Source of the DNA: an uncultured Ruminococcus sp.
GTDB lineage: Bacteria; Bacillota; Clostridia; Oscillospirales; Acutalibacteraceae
Assembly: GCA_944412525.1 (NCBI GenBank)
Contig: CALYBM010000016.1
Location: 1-45,795, forward strand
Reading direction: 5' to 3'
DNA length: 45,795 nt
The translations under genes and the position numbers were made by a program. This document shows positions 6,493-13,850 of the stretch, piece by piece (the first letter of the stretch is position 1; every line of letters starts with the position of its first letter). The notes under the pieces are model-generated. The model was not told the origin of the DNA, ran no database searches, and saw only the letters and a list, made by a program, of their open reading frames with translations.

Positions 6493-6852
6493 TTACGGAT
6501 TCAAAAGTTTTTGTTCCCACTCGTCTTTTTTAAAGCCTGCGAAAACAAAATCCTCACCGATCAAAAGCGGCCTTTTGACGAGCATTCCGTCAGTTGCCAG
6601 CAGAGAAATCATGTCTTTTTCGGCCATTGTGGGTAATTTATCTTTCAGCTCAAGCGATCTGTAAAGCATACCGCTTGTATTAAAAAATTTCTTGAGCGGA
6701 AGTCCGCTTATTTTGTGCCAGCGGGCCAATTCCTCCTCAGTCGGGTTGTCCGTTTTAATATCACGAAGTTCGTACTCGACAGAGTTTTCATCAAGCCATT
6801 TTTTAGCCTTCTGACAGGTTGTACATTTTGGATAACAAATAAATTTAATCAT
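6493..6852 (-). CDS. ArsC/Spx-family reductase-like protein
   Basis: This 119-aa protein has a thioredoxin-like fold with CTTC at residues 10-13 (YPKCTTCQKAKKWL) and the family signature RPLLIG near residue 94. Members are either glutaredoxin-dependent arsenate-reductase-like enzymes or Spx-type regulators of RNA polymerase. The YffB/ArsC-related group is the better match because the C-terminus lacks an obvious Spx polymerase-contact tail. No ars genes are nearby, so an arsenic role is not supported. It stands alone, convergent with the XRE gene. Confidence 0.8.
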   Translation of the reverse strand: MIKFICYPKCTTCQKAKKWLDENSVEYELRDIKTDNPTEEELARWHKISGLPLKKFFNTSGMLYRSLELKDKLPTMAEKDMISLLATDGMLVKRPLLIGEDFVFAGFKKDEWEQKLLNP

Positions 6853-7044
6853 AAAATCACGCTCCTTATATTTTGAATGTTTCAGGTCAATCGCACCGAT
6901 AAAAAATTTTATTGATCTAAAGCGGTGCCTGAAATCAATATTCTGTGCTTAAAATGTAAGAATATAAAATACTGTGAGCTGATTATATCACGAAATACAG
7001 ATACGGTCAATTTTTATAATCGTAAAATAAGATCAGATAGAAAA

Positions 7045-7377
7045 TTAAAATACTACTACCAACATCATTTTAAAATTTTCTTCACCGTATACCGCGTGGG
7101 GATGACCTGCGGGCATAACAATGGATTCGCCCTCATGCAGCAGATACTCTGCGCCGTCTATTGTGATCTTTCCGACGCCGTCAAGGCAGGTTACAAAGGC
7201 GTCGCCGTCTGACTTGTGGGTGCTGATTTCCTCACCTTTTGCAAAAGAAAACAGCGTCACGCTCAAAGCGTCGTTTTGAGCCAAAGTTTTGCTGACTACC
7301 TGCCCGTCCTGATAAGCAACTTGATCCTTTAAAACGAGAACCTCTGTATGATTTATGTTTTTTATTTTAATACTCAT
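7045..7377 (-). CDS. Cupin-domain protein
   Basis: This 110-aa single cupin has motif 1 as GEEISTHKSDGDAFVTCLDG (residues about 49-68) and motif 2 as GESIVMPAGHPHAVY (about 83-97), with His residues suitable for metal binding. Small stand-alone cupins of this form in Clostridia often accompany redox or nitrosative-stress genes, but the ligand is unknown. A Crp-type palindrome at 7493-7506 lies upstream of its probable promoter, the same palindrome as between the ferredoxin and Crp genes. This suggests it belongs to that regulon. Confidence 0.8.
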   Translation of the reverse strand: MSIKIKNINHTEVLVLKDQVAYQDGQVVSKTLAQNDALSVTLFSFAKGEEISTHKSDGDAFVTCLDGVGKITIDGAEYLLHEGESIVMPAGHPHAVYGEENFKMMLVVVF

Positions 7378-7464
7378 AAAATATTCTCCTTATTTGTTAT
7401 AAATATTTTACAATATATTTTTACCTGTTATTTGATTTAAATTAAGGTAATATAAATTTTTGCT

Positions 7465-7506
7465 ATATTAACCTGCCTTTTAGAAAAAGTAAGTTGTTTT
7501 AACAAC
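7465..7506 (-). promoter_or_regulatory. Crp/Fnr-type operator upstream of the cupin gene
   Basis: On the minus strand, GTTGTTAAAACAAC (7506-7493) has 6-bp inverted arms. TAATAT (7470-7465) is a plausible -10, placing the palindrome centre about 32 bases upstream of it, a class-II activator position. It matches 13 of 14 bases with the site at 8266-8279. Confidence 0.55.
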
Positions 7507-7519
7507 GAATTTAAAATTT

Positions 7520-8209
7520 TTAATTTAAAATTTTACCGTCTATAGAAATGGTAATTACCTGCCATGGAATGAACTTTCCGCTGTTTTGCAACGCCTTTTT
7601 TGCCGCAAACTCCAAGCCTGAGCAGCAGGGGACTTCCATTCGCACAATGGCAACGCTCTGAATGTCATTGTTTTGAATAATTTGTGTTAATTTTTCGCTG
7701 TAATCTACGCTGTCAAGCTTTGGACAGCCGATAAGCGTAATTTTACCACGCATAAATTCCTCGTGCATATTCGCGTAAGCGTATGCCGTGCAGTCTGCCG
7801 CAATCAAAAGCTTGGCTCCGTTAAAATACGGTGCGTTAACCGGTACAAGCTTGATTTGGCAGGGCCATTGTCCCAACTGAGAAACGCACGGTGAGCTTTT
7901 TTGCAGAGAAGTTTCCTGTCGGCGGTTAAACTGTTTAATTCGACTGCCGGGGCAGCCTGTGCCTTTATTTTTCATTTTTTGATTTTCCAAAACAGCCTGC
8001 TCGTCATACGGCATTGCCTCACGCTCAACAAAGCTAATTGCACCTGTTGGGCAGGTGGGCAGACAGTCGCCCAAACCGTCGCAGTAATCATCACGCAGCA
8101 ATTTTGCTTTTCCGTTTACCATTCCGATGGCACCCTCGTGGCAGGCGTCTGCACATGCTCCGCAGCCGTTGCACTTTTCTTCGTCTATTTGAATAATTCT
8201 TCTTATCAT
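7520..8209 (-). CDS. 4Fe-4S ferredoxin-domain protein with Cys-rich C-terminal domain
   Basis: This 229-aa protein has an N-terminal two-cluster ferredoxin domain: CNGCGACADAC at residues 13-23, then CDGLGDCLPTC at 43-53. The extended C-terminal part has further Cys (GCPG, WPC, ADC, GCPK, PCCSG) that may hold another cluster. This architecture is frequent next to hcp and Crp/Fnr regulators in anaerobes and is presumed to serve electron transfer in oxygen/NO stress; no hcp is in this window. It is divergent from the Crp/Fnr gene, with a shared operator. The SD AGGAGG precedes the ATG at 8209. Confidence 0.8.
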   Translation of the reverse strand: MIRRIIQIDEEKCNGCGACADACHEGAIGMVNGKAKLLRDDYCDGLGDCLPTCPTGAISFVEREAMPYDEQAVLENQKMKNKGTGCPGSRIKQFNRRQETSLQKSSPCVSQLGQWPCQIKLVPVNAPYFNGAKLLIAADCTAYAYANMHEEFMRGKITLIGCPKLDSVDYSEKLTQIIQNNDIQSVAIVRMEVPCCSGLEFAAKKALQNSGKFIPWQVITISIDGKILN

Positions 8210-8240
8210 ATTAAAGCCTCCTTGTTTTACTGACTCAAGT

Positions 8241-8279
8241 ATAGTACAATAAAAACAATAAGTATGTGGTTAAAACAAC
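8241..8279. promoter_or_regulatory. Shared Crp/Fnr operator between ferredoxin and regulator genes
   Basis: GTGGTTAAAACAAC (8266-8279) differs by one base from the inverted repeat at 7493-7506. On the minus strand TACTAT (8246-8241), with an upstream TG, is a probable -10 for the ferredoxin gene. The operator centre is about 29 bases upstream of it (activation position). It also sits only 15 bases before the regulator's ATG, where binding would fit autoregulation. Confidence 0.6.
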
Positions 8280-8294
8280 GAAAAGGAGTTTTTT

Positions 8295-8948
8295 ATGTTT
8301 CCGATAAATCATCCTGTTTTTAACAAAATTACGCAGGAGGAGTACAAAGAGTTGATTTCCTGCGGAGGTATCCGTACGGTTGAATATAAAAAGGGAACCG
8401 TTTTGTTTCATACGGGGGATCAAACGGAAGAATTCGGAATTTTAATTTCGGGTAAAATTCATATTGAAAATATTGATCTGTGGGGAAACCGTATGATACT
8501 GCACAATATTTCGGCGGGACAGGCGTTTGCCGAAACCTATGCCTTTTGCAAGGTGCCGATAATGGTTGATGTTACGGCGGTTGAGGACAGTAAGGTGCTG
8601 TTTGTGAATATAGGAATCTTGATGTCCTGCGGTAATCAGACAAAATCATGGTACAACAAGTTATTGTACAATTTACTTGTGCTGTCTACAGAGAAAAATC
8701 TTGCGTGGTCAAGCCGTGTGTTCTGCATTGCGTCAAAAAGTATTCGCACAAGGGTTATGACTTATTTATCTTCAGAGGCAGTCAGGTGCGGTACAATGGA
8801 ATTTACCGTGCCGTTTGACCGTCAGCAAATGGCTGATTATCTCAATGTTGAACGCAGTGCGTTGTCAAAAGAGCTGGGACGTATGCAGAAAGAGGGAATA
8901 CTGAGTTTCAGAAAAAATAAATTTCATTTGCATCGTGTGGATGAATAA
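8295..8948 (+). CDS. Crp/Fnr-family transcriptional regulator
   Basis: This 217-aa protein has a cyclic-nucleotide-binding-like beta-barrel at residues about 20-120 (GTVLFHTGDQTEEFGILISG in shorter terms: TVLFHTGD, GILISGKI). A C-terminal HTH_Crp is at about 150-212 (PFDRQQMADYLNVERSALSKEL, in parts). There is no N-terminal four-Cys Fnr cluster, so it resembles the HcpR-like/Crp_2 group of anaerobes rather than classical FNR. The effector is unknown; a NO or redox signal is inferred from the ferredoxin and cupin genes sharing its probable operator. The SD AAAAGGAG precedes the ATG. Confidence 0.85.
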   Translation: MFPINHPVFNKITQEEYKELISCGGIRTVEYKKGTVLFHTGDQTEEFGILISGKIHIENIDLWGNRMILHNISAGQAFAETYAFCKVPIMVDVTAVEDSKVLFVNIGILMSCGNQTKSWYNKLLYNLLVLSTEKNLAWSSRVFCIASKSIRTRVMTYLSSEAVRCGTMEFTVPFDRQQMADYLNVERSALSKELGRMQKEGILSFRKNKFHLHRVDE

Positions 8949-8993
8949 TTTGCGGGATTACTGCGGGGATGCACTGCAAAAATTAAAAATAAT

Positions 8994-9040
8994 AGGCAGT
9001 TGCCAATCGTTTAAACAGATTGATAACTGCCTTTGTATTT
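8994..9040 (+). terminator. Terminator of the Crp/Fnr gene
   Basis: AGGCAGTT (8994-9001) pairs with AACTGCCT (9025-9032), with an inner CAATC/GATTG pairing, followed by TTGTATTT. It lies 46 bases after the stop codon. Confidence 0.65.
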
Positions 9041-9079
9041 AAGTTATTTATTCAGCTAATTAATTTGTGCTTTACAAAA

Positions 9080-9112
9080 TTAAAGGGGGCATATGCAAAA
9101 AGCAGATGCCCC
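9080..9112 (-). terminator. Terminator of the ylxM-ffh-rpsP-khpA operon
   Basis: GGGGCAT (minus strand, from 9112) pairs with ATGCCCC (to 9086), and is followed on the minus strand by CTTTTAATTTT. It lies just beyond the khpA stop. Confidence 0.7.
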
Positions 9113-9122
9113 AAATAGTTTT

Positions 9123-9356
9123 TTAGTCGATTTCAACCGCGATTTTTTCATCGTTGCGAATAGCTGCACTGCGGGCAATTGTGCGGATAGCCTTGGCAAT
9201 TCTGCCCTGCTTACCTATAACTCTGCCCATATCGCTTTCGGCAACATGAATGTGATAAACAACTGTGCCGTCCTCTGTAGGAGCGTCAGCTTCAACGCTT
9301 ACCGAATCGGGATCGTCAACAAGACCTTTTGCGATGATAGAAAGTAATTCCTGCAT
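9123..9356 (-). CDS. khpA: KH-domain RNA-binding protein KhpA (YlqC family)
   Basis: This 77-aa protein is the usual KhpA length, with a single KH domain whose GxxG loop reads IGKQGRIAKAIRTI at about residues 46-59. KhpA binds RNA with KhpB and influences cell division/elongation and RNA turnover in Bacillota. The ATG at 9356 (MQELLSII) is preceded by AAAGGAC; the upstream in-frame start would overlap rpsP and lacks an SD. It is last in ylxM-ffh-rpsP-khpA. The usual partners rimM and trmD are elsewhere, on the other strand at 18.2-19.4 kb. Confidence 0.9.
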   Translation of the reverse strand: MQELLSIIAKGLVDDPDSVSVEADAPTEDGTVVYHIHVAESDMGRVIGKQGRIAKAIRTIARSAAIRNDEKIAVEID

Positions 9357-9383
9357 ATTATTAAGTCCTTTCCTGTTTCGCAA

Positions 9384-9629
9384 TTATTCAATTACGCCGT
9401 TTTTCTTAAGAAGTGCCTTTACAGTATCTGTAGGCTGAGCACCGTTAGCAATCCACTTCTTAACAGCCTCTTGATCCACCTTAAATTCGCTGGGGTTCTT
9501 GAGGATATCGTATGTTCCGATTTCTTCAATAAAACGACCGTTTCTGGGGTATCTTGAGTCTGCAACAACTACTCTGTAAAAAGGAGCTTTCTTTGAGCCC
9601 ATTCTTCTGAGTCTGATTTTTACTGCCAT
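9384..9629 (-). CDS. rpsP: 30S ribosomal protein S16
   Basis: This 81-aa protein starts [28 protein letters not shown] (given in parts: [20 protein letters not shown]) with [14 protein letters not shown] following. These are the universally conserved S16 blocks for 30S assembly. ATG 9629 is chosen because AGGTG lies 7 bases upstream; the three-codon longer start has no better SD. It lies between ffh and khpA, as in many Bacillota. Confidence 0.96.
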   Translation of the reverse strand: MAVKIRLRRMGSKKAPFYRVVVADSRYPRNGRFIEEIGTYDILKNPSEFKVDQEAVKKWIANGAQPTDTVKALLKKNGVIE

Positions 9630-9684
9630 AATTTTCACCTCTGAAATTTAATTTATATATTCACCAACATTTTGGATGAATGAC

Positions 9685-11055
9685 TTATTTAAAAGGCGGC
9701 ATTCCGCCCATCGGCATACCGCCGAGTCCCGGAAGCATATTTCGCTTTTTCTTCTTGCCGTTTTTGCCCTTTGATTTGAGCTGCTTCATCATCTTCTGCA
9801 TTTGTTCAAGCTGCTTTATAAGGCGGTTTACTTCCTCAACGCTTCTGCCTGAGCCTGAGGCTATTCTGCGTTTTCTTGACGGATTGAGAAGAGATGGGTT
9901 GCTTCTTTCTTCTTTTGTCATGGAAAGTATTATTGCCTGCACCCAGTCAATCTGTCTGTCGTCAATATCAACGCCGTCAAGCTGTTTGCCCACTCCGGGG
10001 ATTTTTGCAAGGATTCCCTTTAGGGGTCCCATTTTTTTAATCTGCTCAAACTGCTCGTTTAAGTCGTTAAAGTCGAATTTGCTGCTCATCATTTTCTGAG
10101 CCATTTGTTCGGCTTTCTTTTGGTCGATTTTGTTTTGCGCGTCCTCAATAAGCGTCAGCACATCGCCCATTCCGAGAATACGGCTTGCCATACGGTCGGG
10201 GTGGAATACCTCGATGTCGTCGAGCTTTTCGCCTGTGCCCGCAAACTTAATGGGCTTGCCCGTAACGGCCTTTACCGACAGAGCCGCACCGCCTCGGGTG
10301 TCGCCGTCAAGCTTTGTAAGGATTACGCCTGAGATTTCAAGCAGCTCATTAAAGCTTTTTGCGACATTTACGGCGTCCTGACCTGTCATAGAGTCAATTA
10401 CAAGCAAAATTTCGTCGGGCTCAACCTCAGACTTAATCTCTTTCAGCTCATTCATAAGAGCCTCGTCAATGTGAAGTCGTCCTGCCGTATCAAGAATGAC
10501 AACATCGTTGCCGTAATCCTTTGCCTGTCTGATCGCCGCTTTTGCGATTTTTACAGGGTTTTCATTTCCCATTTCAAATACGGGAACTCCCGCATTCGAG
10601 CCGACAACTTTTAGCTGTTCAATAGCCGCCGGGCGGTAGATGTCGCAGGCAACAAGCAAAGGTCTGCGGTTTTGAGCCTTGAGCATTTTTGCAAGTTTTG
10701 CGGCATGTGTTGTTTTACCTGAACCCTGCAAGCCGCAAAGCATTATTACTGTAGGCGGTTTTGACGCAAATTCAATTCTTGCACTGTCGCCGCCCATAAG
10801 TGCGGTAAGCTCTTCATCAACTATTTTTATTACCATTTGAGCGGGAGTAAGACTTTCCATAACGTCCTGTCCCACGGCGCGCTCGGTAACCTTGTTTGTA
10901 AAATCTTTGGCAACCTTGTAGTTTACATCCGCTTCAAGCAACGCGAGCCTTACCTCACGCATTGCCTCCTTAACATCATTTTCGGAAAGCTTGCCCTTGT
11001 TTTTAAGTTTTTTAAACGCATTACTCAGTTTGTCTGCAAGTCCTTCAAATGCCAT
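9685..11055 (-). CDS. ffh: Signal recognition particle protein Ffh (SRP54)
   Basis: This 456-aa protein has an N-terminal helical N domain, then the G domain with GLQGSGKTT (about 108-116), DTAGRLH (about 191-197) and TKLDGD (about 248-253). A methionine-rich M domain from about residue 300 ends in the low-complexity MLPGLGGMPMGGMPP tail. It binds SRP RNA and signal peptides and docks to FtsY to deliver nascent chains to SecYEG. It follows ylxM by 11 bases, consistent with co-transcription from the promoter at 11480-11508. The length matches the family. Confidence 0.97.
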   Translation of the reverse strand: MAFEGLADKLSNAFKKLKNKGKLSENDVKEAMREVRLALLEADVNYKVAKDFTNKVTERAVGQDVMESLTPAQMVIKIVDEELTALMGGDSARIEFASKPPTVIMLCGLQGSGKTTHAAKLAKMLKAQNRRPLLVACDIYRPAAIEQLKVVGSNAGVPVFEMGNENPVKIAKAAIRQAKDYGNDVVILDTAGRLHIDEALMNELKEIKSEVEPDEILLVIDSMTGQDAVNVAKSFNELLEISGVILTKLDGDTRGGAALSVKAVTGKPIKFAGTGEKLDDIEVFHPDRMASRILGMGDVLTLIEDAQNKIDQKKAEQMAQKMMSSKFDFNDLNEQFEQIKKMGPLKGILAKIPGVGKQLDGVDIDDRQIDWVQAIILSMTKEERSNPSLLNPSRKRRIASGSGRSVEEVNRLIKQLEQMQKMMKQLKSKGKNGKKKKRNMLPGLGGMPMGGMPPFK

Positions 11056-11066
11056 ATGATTTCCTC

Positions 11067-11417
11067 TTATTCTTTAAGTTTGTCTGCCGTCTTTTTTATA
11101 CAGGCGGCAAGAGCCTTTGCGTTTGTGTCCTGTGATTCGTCAAAAATTTTTTGAGCGGTTCTTGAAATGTCGTCCAAGCCTTTTTCAAGCTCACAAAATC
11201 TTTTGTAAAGACCGAGTTTTTCTTCAAATTCAAAAAGCTGCTGTTCGCATCTCTTTATGCTGTCGCGCACGCCCTGCCTTGTGATTCCGTATTGGTCGGC
11301 AATTTCGGCAAGCGACAGGTCTTCGTTGTAGTACAGGTCGATTGCCTGTCTGCCCGACGGCTTTAAAAGCTCGCCGTAGAAGTCAAAAAGCAGAGAAACC
11401 TCAATGTTTTTTTCCAT
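11067..11417 (-). CDS. ylxM: YlxM/p13-like DNA-binding protein
   Basis: This 116-aa sigma-70-region-4-like helix-turn-helix protein carries the family pattern LLFDFYGELLKPSGRQAIDLYY (in parts: LLFDFYGELL, QAIDLYYNEDLSLAEIA) and GITRQGVRDSIKRCE as recognition helix. YlxM is nearly always directly upstream of ffh in Firmicutes and is thought to modulate the SRP pathway. The SD AAGGAG lies about 11 bases before the ATG. It is first in its operon. Confidence 0.92.
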   Translation of the reverse strand: MEKNIEVSLLFDFYGELLKPSGRQAIDLYYNEDLSLAEIADQYGITRQGVRDSIKRCEQQLFEFEEKLGLYKRFCELEKGLDDISRTAQKIFDESQDTNAKALAACIKKTADKLKE

Positions 11418-11479
11418 TTCTTTTAAGCTCCTTGCCGTAAAAGCAGGATTGTGTGTAAAGTTAAAATCTTTACAGACGG

Positions 11480-11508
11480 ATTATAGTACATTCTGCCTTA
11501 AATGTCAA
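11480..11508 (-). promoter_or_regulatory. Consensus sigma-A promoter of ylxM-ffh operon
   Basis: Read on the minus strand: TTGACA (11508-11503), 17-bp spacer, TATAAT (11485-11480). A perfect match to consensus in both boxes, suggesting strong constitutive expression. Confidence 0.85.
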
Positions 11509-11747
11509 GCGGATTTATTAATTTTCAGAAATAAATTGTTTTAAGTGCGGTTTGAATGCGGTTTTTAGAGCGTTTTTAAAAAAGGATAAGTAAATTTATT
11601 ATTATGTAAATCTGTTTTGTAAAAAATATAACTATATATATTACAAATAGGTTAATAATATACTCAGTTGTTTTCGTTAAATTTTACAAAAATTAAATTT
11701 TTAGTGATAAAAACTATATTTTGTGAGTTTTTATCTTGATTTTGTGG

Positions 11748-11753
11748 TATAAT
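11748..11753 (+). promoter_or_regulatory. Extended -10 promoter of the phoH-like gene
   Basis: TGGTATAAT gives a TGn-extended TATAAT at 11748-11753 with no good -35 at the usual spacing. An AGGAG SD follows at 11776-11780. Confidence 0.55.
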
Positions 11754-11786
11754 TGTTTTGAAAATTTCTAAAAATAGGAGTTTTGT

Positions 11787-12746
11787 AATACGGAACAAGT
11801 AATAAGCATTGACAGAATGGAAAGTGCCGTTGCCCTTTTTGGCAGTTTTGACGAGAATATAAAACTCATCGAAAAGGAATTCGGAGTGCGCATAGTCAGC
11901 CGTGACAGTGAACTGAAAATTGACGGTGAAGCGGAGAGCGTTTCAAAGGCGTGCAGGGTGATAGACAGTCTTTTGAAGCTTATAAACAAGGGGGAGGCTC
12001 TCTCAGAGCAAAACATTCGCTATTGCATTTCGCTTGTCAATGACGGCAGTGATGAAAAAATAGAGCAGCTTGCAGGCGACTGTATTTGCATAACCGCAAA
12101 GGGAAAGCCGATTAAGCCTAAAACAATCGGTCAAAAGCGGTACTGCAATATGATTGCCGATAACACTATCACAATAGGCGTAGGCCCTGCTGGAACAGGC
12201 AAGACATATCTTGCGGTCGCTATGGCTGTAACTGCGTTTCGAAGCAAACAGATTAACAGAATAATTCTTACCCGTCCCGCTGTTGAGGCAGGCGAAAAGC
12301 TGGGCTTTTTGCCTGGTGATTTGCAGAGTAAGGTGGATCCGTATCTGCGTCCGCTTTATGACGCGTTGTTTGATATGCTGGGAGCGGAAACATATCAAAA
12401 ATATGTTGAACGGGGTAATATTGAGGTTGCTCCGCTTGCATATATGAGAGGCAGAACACTTGATGACAGCTTTATTATTCTTGATGAGGCTCAGAATACA
12501 ACAAGCGAACAGATGAAAATGTTTCTCACCCGACTGGGTTTTAACTCAAAGATGGTAATTACGGGTGATATAACTCAGATAGATTTGCCGAGAGGTGCGA
12601 AAAGCGGACTGAAAGATTGTATTAAAATTCTTAAAAATATTGACGGAATAGGAAGCTGTACATTTGATGAGCGTGATGTGGTGAGACACAGACTGGTGCA
12701 GGATATTATTAAGGCTTATGCTAAATACGAAAATCCAAGAGCATAG
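11787..12746 (+). CDS. PhoH-family ATPase, start codon apparently lost
   Basis: A PhoH-like P-loop protein: Walker A is GPAGTGKTYLAVAMA and Walker B is FIILDEAQN, with RMFLTRLG/ITGD-type helicase-like motifs. It is linked to ybeY, as is usual, and is implicated in RNA metabolism. The first in-frame ATG is 11817 (309 aa). However, the codons upstream read TEQVISIDR, matching the normal PhoH N-terminus, and an AGGAG SD sits at 11776-11780. The codon expected to be ATG, directly before ACG 11790, reads AAT. One missing G (TAAT-ACGG instead of TAATGACGG) would explain this. Translation may begin at 11817, which has no SD. I place the start at the conserved boundary; 11817 is the conservative alternative. 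Confidence 0.85.
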   Translation, partial: NTEQVISIDRMESAVALFGSFDENIKLIEKEFGVRIVSRDSELKIDGEAESVSKACRVIDSLLKLINKGEALSEQNIRYCISLVNDGSDEKIEQLAGDCICITAKGKPIKPKTIGQKRYCNMIADNTITIGVGPAGTGKTYLAVAMAVTAFRSKQINRIILTRPAVEAGEKLGFLPGDLQSKVDPYLRPLYDALFDMLGAETYQKYVERGNIEVAPLAYMRGRTLDDSFIILDEAQNTTSEQMKMFLTRLGFNSKMVITGDITQIDLPRGAKSGLKDCIKILKNIDGIGSCTFDERDVVRHRLVQDIIKAYAKYENPRA

Positions 12747-12792
12747 CCTGATTTTGCCGATAAAGTGAGATTAATGAAAGGAATGATGTAAA

Positions 12793-13305
12793 ATGGCAGA
12801 GAACAAGATCAGAGTGGTAATAACGAATAAACAAAAGACCGTAAAAATCCCTACGGGAATAAGAATGCTTGTGCGCCGCTGCTGCAACGCGGTGCTTCAG
12901 CTTGAAAAGTTTGAGGGACCTGCGGAAATCAGCGTTACATTTACAGATAACAAGGGAATAAGAGAACTTAACAAGCAGTACCGTGACAAGGACATCGAAA
13001 CAGATGTGCTTTCTTTCCCGATGGGAGAAAACGGCGTGTATGACACCGATATGGAAACGGGCGCGAAAATTTTAGGCGATGTTGTTATCTCTATGGAAAA
13101 GGCAAGAGATCAGGCTGAGCTTTTCGGCCATTCGCTTCAGAGAGAGGTCGGTTATCTTACCGCTCACAGCGTGCTTCACCTGCTTGGATACGACCATATG
13201 GAAAAGCTTGAAAAAGTGAGAATGCGAGAAAAGGAAGAGCTTATTATGGAACAGCTCGGACTTCCCGCTTCATCAAGCTACATAATTGATGAAGATATGA
13301 TATGA
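12793..13305 (+). CDS. ybeY: Endoribonuclease / rRNA maturation factor YbeY
   Basis: This 170-aa protein carries the UPF0054 zinc motif HSVLHLLGYDH (H-x3-H-x5-H, about residues 138-148), preceded by TDVLSFPM (about 74-81) and LGDVVIS. YbeY takes part in 16S rRNA 3'-end maturation and ribosome quality control. It lies 46 bases after the phoH-like gene and overlaps the following kinase gene by 4 bases (ATGA), indicating one operon and coupled translation. Confidence 0.96.
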   Translation: MAENKIRVVITNKQKTVKIPTGIRMLVRRCCNAVLQLEKFEGPAEISVTFTDNKGIRELNKQYRDKDIETDVLSFPMGENGVYDTDMETGAKILGDVVISMEKARDQAELFGHSLQREVGYLTAHSVLHLLGYDHMEKLEKVRMREKEELIMEQLGLPASSSYIIDEDMI

Positions 13306-13796
13306 AAAAACAGTTTTTAAGCTTTAAATACGCGTTTAGGGGCATATGGCGAACAGTAAAAAGCGAAAGTCATATGAGATTTCATATCGTTGCGGGATTT
13401 TATGTTCTGCTGTTTTCGCTTTTTTATGATTTTTCATCGGCTCAGATGGCAGTGCTCGTGATTTTGATAGCACTTATTATGTTTGCAGAGATTATAAACA
13501 CCTGTATTGAACAGCTTTGCAATCTTATTGCAGACAGATATGAACCGCTTATAAAGGCGGCAAAGGACGCGGCGGCGGGGGCTGTGCTTGTGCTTGCGGC
13601 AGCGGCGGCTGCGGTAGGAGTAATCTTTTTCGCAGATTTTGATAAAATTTCGGAAATTTTTGCATATTTTGCCTGTAATCCCGTAATGCTTGTGCCGCTT
13701 GTTATTTCCGCTGCGGCGTCTGTGCTGTTCGTGTGGCTCGGTCCTGCGGGTATAAAAGAAAAGCTTTTGAGCTTAAAACTGAAAATTAAAAAATAA
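13302..13796 (+). CDS. dgkA: Diacylglycerol kinase family membrane protein with C-terminal extension
   Basis: The DgkA/undecaprenol kinase core occupies about the first 105 residues: FKYAFRGI start, ESHMRFHIVAG, the catalytic AEIINTCIEQLCNL (E/N motif), AKDAAAGAVLVLA. These are the conserved blocks for phosphorylating diacylglycerol or undecaprenol at the membrane. The protein is 164 aa, longer than the usual 110-135. The extra C-terminus contains one more hydrophobic segment (PVMLVPLVISAAASVLFVWL) and a Lys-rich tail. Gene order ybeY-dgkA-era is typical of Bacillota. Start ATG overlaps the ybeY stop. Confidence 0.88.
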   Translation: MKKQFLSFKYAFRGIWRTVKSESHMRFHIVAGFYVLLFSLFYDFSSAQMAVLVILIALIMFAEIINTCIEQLCNLIADRYEPLIKAAKDAAAGAVLVLAAAAAAVGVIFFADFDKISEIFAYFACNPVMLVPLVISAAASVLFVWLGPAGIKEKLLSLKLKIKK

Positions 13797-13801
13797 TGCA
13801 T

Positions 13802-13836
13802 GGGGCATACTGTGTTCGGTTTGCCCCGAATTTTTG
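13802..13836 (+). terminator. Possible weak terminator after dgkA
   Basis: GGGGCA (13802-13807) and TGCCCC (13822-13827) form a short GC stem, followed by GAATTTTTG. It may attenuate read-through into era, which starts 15 bases beyond. Confidence 0.5.
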
Positions 13837-13850
13837 TATAAGAGGTAATT

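Larger units (their letters stand above)
11418..11786. other. AT-rich divergent intergenic region
   Basis: This region holds the minus-strand consensus promoter (11480-11508) near its left end and the phoH-like promoter (11748-11753) near its right end. The 240 bases between are AT-rich, with no gene or clear structured RNA seen. Confidence 0.5.

Noticed and set aside
6493..6852. ArsC-like gene considered as part of an arsenic-resistance operon
   Set aside because: No arsR, arsB or acr3 gene is nearby, and the family also has non-arsenic members.
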